Part shown: piece after piece, positions 32,823 to 44,319 of the stretch
Numbering within the stretch: position 1 is the first letter of the stretch
Layout of the letters: the number at the start of each line of letters is the position of its first letter
Source of the DNA: Echiichthys vipera
Lineage: Eukaryota > Chordata > Actinopteri > Perciformes > Trachinidae
Reading direction: 5' to 3'
Assembly: GCA_963691815.1 (NCBI GenBank)
Contig: OY829650.1
Coordinates: 9,723,027 to 9,787,026, forward strand
DNA length: 64,000 nt
Made by a program: the position numbers and the translations under genes
The notes under the pieces: generated by a model
What the model was told of the DNA's origin: nothing
The model's input: the letters and a program-made list of their open reading frames with translations, nothing else
Databases searched by the model: none

Positions 32823-35220
32823 AGTGATGAATAGATTTAAGTGTTGTGACTGATTTTTTTTACTTTAAGCCTCCATGTTTCTCCTGCCTTTAAACATTTT
32901 TTCAGACTAGTTTAAATGGTGCTTTGTAATATATTTGTATTAATAATCTCATTGATCTGTATATATTATCACTACTTAATACTTTGAGATTGTATTTCTC
33001 ATCTATTGCACACTACATCAGATGTATCAGAGAAAGCCTCGGTGAAAAGTTCATTTTGCTCCGTTTTTTCCCCGGGTATCCTTGCCAGCCTCCTCCTCCT
33101 CCCGCTGTCACCCTTTCACTCTCCCCTGACAGCATCTAAGGTGTCGGGCTTGATTTCAGTCAGCAGCGCTCAATATGTGACAAACTGCCGTTTAAAGGCC
33201 TGCTGCATTATTGATGAGACCAGATGTGCTGACTGTCACTTCACACCCTCATCTCGCTCCCATTTCAGGCTGTTCCACTCTGCCGCTCAGCCCCTCCTGA
33301 CCACTTTGTTAATTGTCTTAATAGCTTGACAGATAGTCTCGCCTTACATCTCTCTAACCGTTGGCACCTAACCTCTCATTCTTCGGCGCTCTCAAATTTA
33401 GTGGTCAAGTCTACAGGATCTTGGGAGTAAATAAAAAGCTTGTCTAAGTATTCTACATTTTTTGGAGAGCTGAATGGCATTGATCTCTGAGTCAGCGTTG
33501 AAATATCTTTGGTTAAGCTTAGAATTAGAACATATCGTCATTTTTGTGTATAAAAGCATCTTATATTCCCATTTTAAAACCGACTTCACTATTCCTTAAC
33601 CTTCCTTCCTGTTACACCATAATGTTGTCATATCTTTTTCACTTTTTCCTTTACCACACAGCGCATTAGTACTCTTACTATTGACCCTAGCGTGCCTAAG
33701 GCCAGCGCCTGTGGTAGATCTGTGTGGGCAATGAGGCCTCACTGATTTACAGCTCTCAGGTGAAGCCTGCTGGGTCCGAAGTAGAACGAAACCACCAGGT
33801 GAATCCTTCTGAGCGCTGAATTTGAATTGCAGTAAACTTTTGACTTTTCTATGATTAATGTAATGGTTCCTGTTGCACTCCTGCTCCAGGCGAATCTTGA
33901 CATTAACCAAAAGTTTAAGAAGATCATGTTGCAAGGGCCGGAAAACTGTTTTTTGGGGGGTTTTTTGCACTGCCAGCTTAAGGCGTTAGGAAATAGCAGC
34001 TGCTTAGGGCACTGTGGCCACCGGGAGGCCCCAAAATGAGTCAATTGCTTCCTTCTTCCATAGTTTAAATATTCATTTTAACCTCATCTTATTGTACATA
34101 TGTTCTTTTTTAATGTTTGAGTAAATTCACTTCAAGTAAAGTTTATCAATCTGTCGGCTATTTTGGAAAATGAAATCCCATCTCAAAATAATCCCCCTCA
34201 CAGTTGCAGCGTCCTGGGACAAACTGTCAAATAGGTGGTGGGTCTATTTGGAGGTTCTTGAGATAAATACAACCTTCGAGTCCTCATTTGTTGGGTATCA
34301 TCGTGCACTTTTCTCATGTTACTTCGCTCATCTCAAAGACACTTCAAGAAGTCTATTTTCCTCCAGATTTTTTTGGGGGGGTCAGTGATCCATGAGCAGG
34401 AAGGCAGATGTTTTATTCAGTAGGTAAGCGATAAGAGGGGGGAAGTGTGATTATGATAGCGATCGGCCGTGCATCGATACTCGAGCCTCCGGGCAATGTG
34501 ACACCGCGCAGAGCATCGATCGGGGCCCGGTAACCGGAGCCGCCGCCGCAGTTTGTTTTCAAGCAGAGCCGCGATCCGGGTGTCAGAGCTGGCAGGCCAG
34601 GTGGAGTGAGAAGATGAAGGGGGTGGTGTGTGAGGAAGAAGAGAGGGTATCAGCTCTGTAAACACACAAACACTGCCTTCACTCATCTCTCTTTAAGTGT
34701 GAATGACAGCACGCAAGGACACAGTCAGTGACAGCCAAAACAAGAGGGATCAGGTGTATCGAGCTGCTGCATGTAGACCCAGGCCTATTTACAAACAAGA
34801 CTTATGGAGTAGCAAAGAAAAGTGGGATTAACTGACACCTAAATTGAATTGAATTTTACCCGGAGATGATAAGGATTATTATTATGAAGCTGCACAATAA
34901 CCCATTCAGTGGTTGATTCCAACATGGTCCCTGAGACGTTAGAAGACAAGACAAAAAAGCACAAAGAATCACAAGACACTGATCATAGAATCTAAAATAA
35001 GCACACTCCTGGGACAGCTAGAATAATATCATTCAAGAATTCATTGCAAAACTGTAACCTTGTTCCATGAAAAAGTCCTAACCTGACTTTGTAAAACATG
35101 GCACCACTATATATATACATAAACAAGGGACTTCTTGCTACATTATTATTCACTCGAGGCACTTTACATGAACACACTGGCCCTGGTGTTACACACAAAT
35201 ACAAAAATTTAACCTGTAGT
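32823..35220. other. Intergenic, nothing firmly recognised
   Basis: Contains a GC-rich patch at about 34450-34570 (ATCGAT, GGGGCCCGG). Possible old repeat sequence lies at 33700-34060, where long open frames on both strands carry no domain I know. Confidence 0.45.
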
Positions 35221-35224
35221 ACCA

Positions 35225-35900
35225 GCACACTGCCCCCTCATCCTACTTTTCTGAAATACAGAGTTTTCTTAAGTGGTGTGATGAGAATTGCCTCACCATA
35301 AACATTAAAAAGACAGAGGAAATGGTGCTGAGCCCAACATCAATAGGGGAGCGTAGTCCACTGTGTAAAAATCAACCAAGTCAACTCCTACAGATATCTT
35401 GGCATCCTTTTGGATAACCTTTTCAGTTGGCATGTTCATGTGGATTACCTGTGTTCTTGTCTCCAGCAAAGACTGTACTTCTTGCGCAAATTCAGGGTGT
35501 TTGGGGTTAATCAGAAAGTCATGTTTGTATTTTATCAGGCAGTGTTTGAGAGCATTCTGAGCTATGGGATGTCGGCTCGGTACGATAACCTTTCTGTCCA
35601 GCAGAAATAAAAAATTGGGCGCCTGATTCATTGTGCTATGAAGGTAATGGGGAGGTCTGAAAAGCTACCCTTTCAGTCCATCTATGAGCAGTCTGTGCTC
35701 AGACAAGCTGAGAAAATATTATCTGATTAGATACATGTTCTGCACACAGAGTACCAGCTTCTACCATCAGGCAGAAGAGTCCCCACTAACAGGCTGAACT
35801 GCTTTAGGAATTCATTTGTGCCCACCTCAATAAGGCACCTAAATGCCCCCAGGGCCAAACAAATAGTGCACTAGTACTACTGACCATGACCCATGGTGTA
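35225..35900 (+). mobile_element. LINE reverse transcriptase remnant
   Basis: Broken frames read FLKWCDENCLTINIKKTEEM, then YLGILLDNLFSWHVHVDYL, LYFLRKFRVFGVNQKVM and MKVMGRSEKLPFQSIYEQ, ending PSGRRVPTNRLNCFRNSF. This is the C-terminal part of a fish non-LTR reverse transcriptase. Frameshifts and in-frame stops (for example at 35608 and 35728) mark it as dead. It ends at the GT microsatellite. Confidence 0.85.
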
Positions 35901-35915
35901 ATACAGCGGGCGAGG

Positions 35916-35918
<3 letters not shown>

Positions 35919-35985
<67 letters not shown>
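35919..35985. repeat. (GT)n microsatellite, 67 bp
   Basis: Pure GT run of about 33 units, directly after the LINE remnant's 3' end. Confidence 0.98.
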
Positions 35986-35988
<3 letters not shown>

Positions 35989-36109
35989 TGCACTGTTTCC
36001 TGTATGCTGTTTGATATGTGTGGCCTATATGTATGCATTGCCTGCATTTCTATTGTTATTTATTTTATGTATCGCAGCTTTATGTGACAGCCAATTTCCC
36101 TCCAAGGAT

Positions 36110-36690
36110 AATGAAGTGTGTCTTATATTATCTTAATAATATTGTACATATGATGCAGCTTCTCTTGTTCTACTCTGAGCTGGACTGTCAGGAGTCCTTC
36201 TCTTCTAAACGCATCACTACCGAAATGAGTTTGAGAGGATGCATTTAATAAATACAGGATTACAATATTCTGCATCACCTGCAGTTTGTTCCTAGGTTTA
36301 GCTGACAACCCACTGTACCAAGCAAAGCATGCATAACTGAAATGGCACTCTATAAATGAAGACACGAGAAGTTTCTCAACAGAAAAGTCAAAAAGCCGTG
36401 TTCTGCGAAACAGGAACTAGAGTTTACCGGTACACTTAGGTAATAACACTTACACAGCAGTAGATTCACAGGAGAGAGATACTGATCTAATACCAGCCCT
36501 AAATATGAGACACTGGTCGAGGATACTATTTCAGCTCCATTACAGGGGACTTTCAGTGCATTTCTTTGTGACAGCTTCTTCTTAGTTCTAAACAGGATTG
36601 ACTCAGTTTTACCCAAATGTATTGAAAGCTTGTTATCATTGAGCCACTCACTTTCTAATCCATTACTAAGAGTTTTTTTTAGTATCACTC
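36110..36690 (-). mobile_element. Second LINE reverse transcriptase remnant, opposite strand
   Basis: Minus strand reads LNDNKLSIHLGKTESILF, VSYLGLVLDQYLS, then ECHFSYACFAWYSGLSA and GSDAFRREGLLTVQLRVEQ, in two frames. It is a different LINE family from the plus-strand remnant at 35225-35900, and the two converge. Confidence 0.8.
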
Positions 36691-36744
36691 ACATCATGAA
36701 GTAACGCAGACTCGTCAGCATACACTGGCTTTTCATTCTGTCTG

Positions 36745-36990
36745 TGGCCATGGATGGATTACTGAACGGGCCTAATGGCACAGGCCCAGAGGCCCACAGG
36801 GTCAGAGGCCTTTAGGCGCAAAATGTTGCTGAAAACCCCACAAAACAATCACAAATAGATGCAAAATTACCACAAAGACACACAAAACAACTACAAACAA
36901 TCCAAAATGACCACAGAGATGCAAAATGAGCACGAAGATATGCTAAGTGGTTGGAACAAATCGATAAAAAACATACACGTAATGACTACA
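36745..36990. repeat. Dispersed fish repeat with imperfect tandem ACAAA units
   Basis: Starts CATGGATGGATTACTGAACG and GGCCCAGAGGCCCACAGGGT. It continues in degenerate units such as CACAAAACAACTACAAA and AAAATGACCACAGAGATGCA. No coding capacity. Confidence 0.5.
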
Positions 36991-37018
36991 AACAGAAGAA
37001 CGCAAAACAACTAAAATA

Positions 37019-38045
37019 CAGTAGATGCAAATATCAAATATCAAAATAAGATAACAAATTATTAATACTTGATTTATTCTGAAATACTGTTATTTTTTAT
37101 TGTTCAATAGTTGATAGAATATCCGCTGTGGCTATACCACTGCTGTCCTAGCATGTTTTTTTAAATAACCATGGCACTTCATCAAAAACCCTTCTTTGAA
37201 AAAAACAGTTTGCAAAATTAGAGAACAGTGTTCATTGTGCAAGAAGAGAAGATTTAAACAATGAACAGGAAGTGTAGAGGCCCTTGCTTTGGCAAGGCAC
37301 ATCTGCGTTCACAGGACATCACTAGTTTCTCACACTGCTCTGGTTTGATCTTGGTCCGTTCAGTAACTGTAGTGGGTTTCTTAGACATTACTTTGTTGCC
37401 AACGATTTCCTAGAGATTCTCTGTGAGGTTTAGATCTGGACTCTGACATTTCCTCCTCCAAATTTAACTTCTCTATAGATACTATGAGTTTAGTCTTTCC
37501 CAGTTCAACACCGAACATAATGTTTCCCATCAGACCCAAATTAATTAAACAATGTCATGTAATGTTTTGGGGGATGTTTTCTGCAGCAGGAGTTGGGCCT
37601 CTGGTACAGCTACATGGCAGGGTGAATGCAAATGTTTATGTGAACCTCCTTCAGCAACACGCAATACCTTCACTGCAATTGTCTCCCAATCAGCTGCAAT
37701 TTTCATGCAAGACAATGCCCCCTGTCACACTGCAAAACGCATTACGCAATTCCTTGAAGCTGCTGGAAACTCAATCTCCTTGCGGGAGTCATCCCAAAAG
37801 GATCAATAAAGAGAAGTCTAAGTCGAAGTCTAAGAGTACTGAAACAATGAAATGGCCAGCCCAGAGTCAAGATTAAGGTTTTTGTTGAAGTGCTTTGGTT
37901 ATTAAAATAAAAATAAAAAAACATGCTAGAACAGCAGTGGTATACAGCTGATCACATTCTGAACAGTAAAAAATAAGCGTTTCAGAATAAATCAAGTATT
38001 AATCTTAATCAAATAACATTTGTTTTCTAATTTTGATCCCCAGTG
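37019..38045 (+). mobile_element. Rearranged foldback Tc1-like element
   Basis: TA-flanked. Inverted arms of about 180 b (37019-37215 and 37865-38045) share AATACTTGATTTATTCTGAAA and TACCACTGCTGT-CTAGCATG. Inside, 37484-37757 plus strand reads a Tc1 transposase core (VMFWGMFSAAGVGPL, VNANVYVNLLQQHAIPSL, then in another frame IFMQDNAPCHTAKRITQFLE), and 37842-37872 reads MKWPAQS. The left part, 37450-37261 on the minus strand, reads the enzyme's C-terminus: QSPDLNLTENL, GNKVMSKKPTTVTE and PEQCEKLVMSCERRC. The element thus carries its 3' end twice, facing inward from both sides. A LINE 3' tail (37756-37835) interrupts the transposase. Non-functional. Confidence 0.85.
37756..37835 (+). mobile_element. 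Retrotransposon 3' tail, family X copy 2, inside the Tc1 element
   Basis: CTGCTGGAAACTCAATCTCC, then GAGTCATCCCAAAAGGATCAAT and AAAGAGAAGTCTAAG with a repeated AGTC(T/G)AAGTC tail. The same ending is at 7359-7412. It joins transposase codons directly on both sides. Confidence 0.7.
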
Positions 38046-38573
38046 TATAAACACGTTTATTTATTTTCTTTGTTTCTTCTCAGTCCAAATGCCAATGTTT
38101 CTTTCTGCCGATTGTGTTGATTAGACATCAGTTGTTATCAGGCTAACGTTATGTTATATTATATATTATATATCATATTATATTAGAGCATTTCTTCTAT
38201 GTTTTGCTTGTCAAAGTCAGATTTTGATCAAATATTTAGGATTAAGGATGTCAGGCTTACAGAAGTCAAAATGCTTAATCCGTGTGAATATGCAACAGAA
38301 GTATGTAAAATCCTCTCATGTATTGCAAACCCCCAGAGAGGACATGACCTTCTATGTTTAATCTACAACCTACGTCAAAGGCATACGGCCTGCAGTTTTG
38401 ATTTTATTTATCTATATTTCTCTGACCTGTTAGTTACATCTATCTAGTGACATCTAAAAAACATAAATAAAAAGGATAGTTTTTAACACACTGGGGTTTG
38501 TTTTTTTTACTGCTGAAGTGTCTATTGCATACTGTACTATACTGTATGTACTGTGTGCTGCACTAAGGTTGTA

Positions 38574-38587
38574 CTGCCATCTAGTGG
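38574..38587 (-). promoter_or_regulatory. Consensus CTCF core motif
   Basis: The minus strand reads CCACTAGATGGCAG, a perfect fit to the CTCF core CCASYAGRKGGC plus the following AG. It lies about 430 b from a minisatellite with weaker copies in the same orientation. Motif match only; occupancy is unknown. Confidence 0.45.
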
Positions 38588-38885
38588 ATTATAAAAGTAA
38601 TGCTTTCCAACAGAGACCATGCTTTAGCTTCACTGACGTTTGAATGTATTCATACAGTGTTTCCTAAAAACTGGAACACATTTCCTTGATCTTGAAAGCA
38701 TCTTCTTATCAGATGTAGATATAATATCTGATTCGAAATGGAAGTGTTTTTTTGGGCCATATCATAGAAATCTGTCTGTTAAGTACAGATTTTATTTACA
38801 TGTTCAGTGCTCAGATATTAACATTTAAACTGTTAATATCTAAATTGAGAAAAAATGCTTTATTTCATTTTGTATTCTTTACCTT

Positions 38886-38899
38886 GGGGGGGGGGGGGG
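38886..38899. repeat. (G)14 homopolymer
   Basis: Fourteen G followed by TACGTACGTCGTACC, a short palindrome-rich stretch. Confidence 0.95.
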
Positions 38900-39014
38900 T
38901 ACGTACGTCGTACCGATGGCACCCCAAACTCCCATGTCTCAGGGAGACGATGGTCTGCTCCAGCTCACAGACGTACCAACACACGCTCTGAGGAACAGAG
39001 CACACGTTAATAAG

Positions 39015-40018
39015 GAATGCAGCTTTAAGTGGACATTAGAGAGAATGCAGCTTTAAGTGGAGTCTCCCCCTGCTGGACATTAGAGACAATGCAGCTTTAA
39101 GTGGAGTCTCCCCCTGCTGGACATTAGAGACAATGCAGCTTTAAGTGGAGTCTCCCCCTGCTGGACATTAGAGAGAATGCAGCTTTAAGTGGAGTCTCCC
39201 CCTGCTGGACATTAGAGACAATGCAGCTTTAAGTGGAGTCTCCCCCTGCTGGACATTAGAGACAATGCAGCTTTAAGTGGAGTCTCCCCCTGCTGGACAT
39301 TAGAGAGAATGCAGCTTTAAGTGGAGTCTCCCCCTGCTGGACATTAGAGAGAATGCAGCTTTAAGTGGAGTCTTCCCCTGCTGGACATTAGAGAGAATGC
39401 AGCTTTAAGTGGAGTCTCCCCCTGCTGGACATTAGAGAGAATGCAGCTTTAAGTGGAGTCTCCCCCTGCTGGACATTAGAGAGAATGCAGCTTTAAGTGG
39501 AGTCTTCCTCCTGCTGGACATTAGAGAGAATGCAGCTTTAAGTGGAGTCTCCTCCTGCTGGACATTAGAGAGAATGCAGCTTTAAGTGGAGTCTCCCCCT
39601 GCTGGACATTAGAGAGAATGCAGCTTTAAGTGGAGTTTCCTCCTGCTGGACATTAGGGAGAATGCAGCTTTAAGTGGAGTCTCCCCCTGCTGGACATTGG
39701 AGAGAATGCAGCTTTAAGTGGAGTTTCCCCCTGCTGGACATTGGAGAGAATGCAGCTTTAAGTGGAGTCTCCCCCTGATGGACATTAGAGAGAATGCAGC
39801 TTTAAGTGGAGTCTCCCCCTGCTGGACATTGGAGAGAATGCAGCTTTAAGTGGAGTTTCCCCCTGCTGGACATTGGAGAGAATGCAGCTTTAAGTGGAGT
39901 CTCCCCCTGATGGACATTAGAGAGAATGCAGCTTTAAGTGGAGTCTCCCCCTGATGGACATTAGAGAGAATGCAGCTTTAAGTGGAGTCTCCCCCTGCTG
40001 GACATTGGAGAGAATGCA
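39015..40018. repeat. 44-bp minisatellite, about 23 units
   Basis: The unit contains AATGCAGCTTTAAGTGGAGT, then CTCCCCCTGCTGGACATTAG and AGAG or AGAC. Spacing is 44 b, 45 b where an extra T is present, and the first unit has lost about 16 b. Variant bases recur every third unit at both ends (AGAC, AGAC, AGAG at the left; GCTGG-GG, TTTCC, GATGG at the right). This shows expansion in 132-b blocks. No open frame is maintained. Confidence 0.98.
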
Positions 40019-40026
40019 CTATACTT

Positions 40027-40742
40027 GGCAGTGGTAGAAAATAACTAAGTACATTTACTCATAGTAGGCTACTTAAGTGTTTTAGGTATTTGTACTTTTC
40101 TTTACTTTTATCATTTTCTACTTCTACATTTTAAAGGGAAATACTGTATTTTTTACTTCAGTACAAATATTTGACAGCTTAAGTCACTTCTTGCTTCACA
40201 AATTAGGATTTTGACAGACAAAAAATAAACTTACAAAATATGACGTTTTCTTATAAATTAAAGTGAACCTATCCAACATAAAAGTACAGCTGAAAACATT
40301 AATGGATGAGTTCAAATGTGTGGATGTTCTGCCTTTTCTTTTATAGTTTAAATAATGTTTATTTTGTTTTAAATTATTTTGAGGTTTTGGTAAAAGACAA
40401 AACAAGCTTTATGAAACTGTCACTTTAGTCTTTGTTAGTTCATTCGGTTGGCCTTTATCCCGTTTTTTTTTTTTTTTTTTAGAATTTTTATAAACAATCA
40501 ATCAATTGATTAATCGAAAAAATATTCAGCAGATAAATCCATAATGAAATATTTATTAGTTGCAGTCCGAAGTGAAAAAAACGAGTTCCACCTCAACAAA
40601 CGACAGTAAATATTTTACCCAATTATACTTAAATACTTAAAGTAACATTTTCAATGCAGGGTTTTAACTTGAAACAGTGTATTTTACTGTGTGGCATTGG
40701 TACTTTTACTTGGGTAAAGGCTCTGAATACTTCCTCCGCTAA
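40027..40742. mobile_element. Non-autonomous hAT-like repeat (AAGTACTTAAGTA type), copy A
   Basis: Left end GGCAGTGGTAGAAAATAACTAAGTAC; right end CTTTTACTTGGGTAAAGGCT through AATACTTCCTCCGCTAAG. These are the two ends of a very common fish element that usually starts AGTGGTGGAAGAAGTACTCA. The interior is diverged. An inverted relative lies at 45808-46446. Confidence 0.6.
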
Positions 40743-43620
40743 GTTTGTCGGTTTGTAATGGTCCTGATTTGCCCTACGAGGAGTTCAGGGCCTACATTTC
40801 AGGACATGTCATTTGGACTTTCTCTAAAATCCTTCTGCTGCCTTTTGCTAAGCTGGCCTCCAGCCCAGACCTCTTAGGGAACAGTTGTCTCTCGCTCCTC
40901 TTCACAGATTTTACCCTCCTCCAGTCACATTCCTTCCCTGTCAAAAAAAGATGGAGAGACTCGAGTAACGGCAACACTCATTCCCCTAGTTTCCTTGAGA
41001 ATATAAAAACATTGTCTCATCTGGAATAGCTTATACTGTTACTATTTACCCCTGTCTGGCTAACTGCTGCCAACTTCAGGATCAAGACGGACAGTTTTGT
41101 TTCCATGATTTAAATTCGCTTGTGTAATTCTCTTTATTCGTCTGCTATTCAACCAGCAGTGGAGGCTCAGGCTTTCAGACGCTGCCCTGGGACCTTATGC
41201 TTCGACAAGTCCTGGACTTAGACATAGTATAAGTGCAGTCTGTTTACATAATAGCACTCACAGGGATAGAGAGATAGAGGTGTAATTCAGCCTGGTTGAC
41301 CAAGCACATCCACATTTTTCATTTTTCACTTTCTCCATCTCACACTCATTTCTCATTTAGTTCAAACTTCACCTCTGAAGCCATTTTGCCCCGAGTGCCT
41401 AGCAGGTCTTCTGTCAGGCTGCCAGCTGTGGACGGCTGTGGACGGCGGTGACCAACTGACGTCAAACTGTGGAAATAAAGCGGTGGTATAAAGGGGAGGA
41501 GCACAGGAGGAACCTAAAATTACCACATGACTGTTTCTAATTCTTTATGGGCTACTTTCTGGGAACGTTACCAACTTTTTGAGACTGAGCCAATGCAAAT
41601 CACACCTCCAGACATGTTTGAGCACAAGCTCACACACACGATCTGGTGTTAATATCTACAAAAGTGCACACTCAGCGATGGGAGGGAAAAAAAGGGGGTT
41701 TACTTACTTGACAGTTTGAGCTTCAGACAGCGGAGTTAACAGAGGACACATGGCTAAAACCAAAATACCAGTTGCTCAGAGCTGTCAGCTTGTATGTCTA
41801 AGTGTGTGTGTGTGTGTGTGTGTAGTGAGACTAAAGGCATGTTGCCTTTCTGAATGTTTACACATGCCATGCAGACGTAATGCATTCCTTTCTCATCCTC
41901 TCTTCCACTTCTGTCCCCATTAGGAAGAAGGAGGGCTTTTAGTGTGTACAATATATCTGTGTTGAAAACTGGGCCATGTGAGGCATCTGACTTATTTTTC
42001 CTTTCATCTTTAACAGAATTAAAGCATTATTCAACCTTTAAGAAAAGATTTCAATAGTTTGGTACTGCTACTTCTTGTCCTAATATCTATTTTGGACTAA
42101 AAGTTGTGGCTATTTATCTTTTTAAAATGTATTAATTACATGAACATTACATATTAATGCTACAGACTGTGTGAATGGCATGAAGCCAAAGTAGAAACCT
42201 GAAGTTACCCAGACAGCCAGTAGGGCGAGGTGGAGGGCTTGGCTAGGCCCCTGGCATGGATGAGATGCTGCCTTCAAGTGCTATAGGACATTTAAATAAT
42301 ACCAACCACCAACCTGTATCTATTAAGTTAGCTCCTCTAAGAATGATGAGAAAAGTGGGGCACTGGTTTGTGTGGCCTCTGGCACATATGCAGCATCAAA
42401 GACTGATGCTTTAACAGCTGATGTCAAAGAATTGAATGTTGTATTATTATTAAAGTGTCAAAGTATTATGCTATTTACATCGGTTGCTAAAAAGTAGCTA
42501 TGCCTCAATGCAAGACTCTATTACAAGTAAATGTGCTTCATCCACACTCAAGTGGAGCCTATTGGACGGTAAATATACAAAGTATCAAAAGCAACAGATT
42601 CACAAAGTATGACCCTTGTCAGATCATTTTAGATACATTAATATTTGAGTAGTATTATATTTTTGTAGCTGGTCAAGGAGATGCTCATTTGAACTACTTT
42701 ATATACTGTTGGGCAGTTTAGCAATGCACCATAGCGTGGTTTTATAGCTGTAATAAGCTGTTTTATAGCCTATGTAGACTGTTCATCATCAAGGTAATGA
42801 GCAACTAGAGCTGCCAAATGAACGTAATGGAGTAAAATATACAATATGTCTCTCTTGGTAGCAGAAAATGGAAATGTGCTCAAGATTTAAGATGTTTATT
42901 GTCACTCTGGATATACAAGTCAAAAATAAATGGAGCACTTGAAGCCGTTTCGCCTATTTGATCATTTATGAATTGAATGTAATGTAATGTTAGAACAAAT
43001 GTGTGAAATTCTTATACTGAGCGGCTCAATTATAGAAGAACAAAATACAAAATAAACAGTTAAAGGTAGATGCAAGGCAAATATAGAATATAATAACATA
43101 TAATTAAAGAAAACAGTAAATGTAAAAATATAATACATGAAATATAATAAATATATTCTAAATTAATAGATTCTTTATTTTGGTATCATGTACCCAAGTG
43201 CCCAACCCTCATGGGTTTTACAAGACACCAAAATTTCAGTTGCAGTGTTCAAATATTATGTTACCTTTAATTGCATTTCAGAGTTATATTACAGCGTGGT
43301 CTTAAACAAAATATTTGTCCTTATCTGTCTGGCTCTACAAGTAAAATCTGTCATCCAACCAAAGGAAATCAACATAAATGGAGGTCATTTTAGTAAAAGG
43401 TAGGCATTGCTTATGTCCTCGTAGACAGGACAGTAAAACGAGAACACATCTATCAAGGTACAGTGCTTTAGTAAATGTTTTTCCCCAAACACTGCTTCAT
43501 CATCTTTCTAAATGGAAACATAACTCATACTCCTATGGCAAGCGGTTTTAACATTTGACAGCTAGATTAGATGTGTATTGCATATATTTGTTATTTAATT
43601 CTACCTAGTCAAAAAGAACA
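40743..43620. other. Intergenic, mostly unrecognised
   Basis: No gene seen. A (GT)n run lies at 41803-41823. Retrotransposon-tail-like AT-rich sequence (GTTTATTGTCACTCTGGATA, then short A-rich units) lies at about 42885-43140. Short open frames lack domains. Confidence 0.45.
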
Positions 43621-43960
43621 TTTTAGATATCCACAACCTCATTCTTCTTAGTACTAATGACAACAGTTTTTACATTCATGTGTATTAGGCTTTTAATTCT
43701 TGATATCCACAATTAGATGTTTCATATCTAGAATGAACATTCTGGATATCTGTAATTATTAATCGGAAGAACTCTCATTTCAGATATCTACAATCCAGCT
43801 GTTACTAGTCATGAATGAATGACATTACAGTTATCCAGAATGTTAATTCTAGACATCTAACATGAAATTGTGGATATCTAAAATTGAAAACCCAATACAC
43901 ATGAATGGCAAAGGTGACGTCATTTGTACTTGAAAGAATGACATTGTGGATATCTGAAAA
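43621..43960. mobile_element. Foldback element with repeated GATATC words
   Basis: The left arm, 43621 to about 43790, pairs with the reverse complement of about 43800-43960. Matching words include AGATATCCACAA with TTGTGGATATCT, TTCATGTGTATTAGGC with CCAATACACATGAA, and AACATTCTGGATA with its complement. The arms are about 160 b at perhaps 75% identity by eye. Six or more (G/A)GATATC(T/C) words recur. No coding capacity. Confidence 0.7.
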
Positions 43961-44319
43961 GTAATGCATAGCCAAAGTAAAACCCATGTTTTGTGTTTTC
44001 ATGAAAGAACTGGAGGTGTTTTTCAAGTAAAATATTCTCTGCTAATAACAAGAAAGCAATTAAAACTATAAATCTTTGCTCCCACAGTAATACCTTTAAT
44101 TCAATCTTATTTTCATTGCTCATGTCCCCTGATGTATCATACTTTTTTCCCTTTTAAAAAAGTATCATTATTATTTTTTATCTCTATTTATGTATGTATC
44201 TATTTTGTTGCTACGTCCATCATCCAATCCATGCATACCTGGACACCTTCCTGCTTTTCTGTGCAACAACGCAATCCACTACTTAAGTGCAATAATTTCA
44301 TCTTCCTACTAATTTCTGC

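Noticed and set aside
33596..34044. Overlapping minus-strand frames of 101 and 124 residues
   Set aside because: No recognisable domain, two overlapping frames and repeat-like surroundings; insufficient for a gene call.
39015..40018. CRISPR-like regular repeat array
   Set aside because: The whole 44-b unit repeats with no unique spacers, and the genome is vertebrate. It is a minisatellite.
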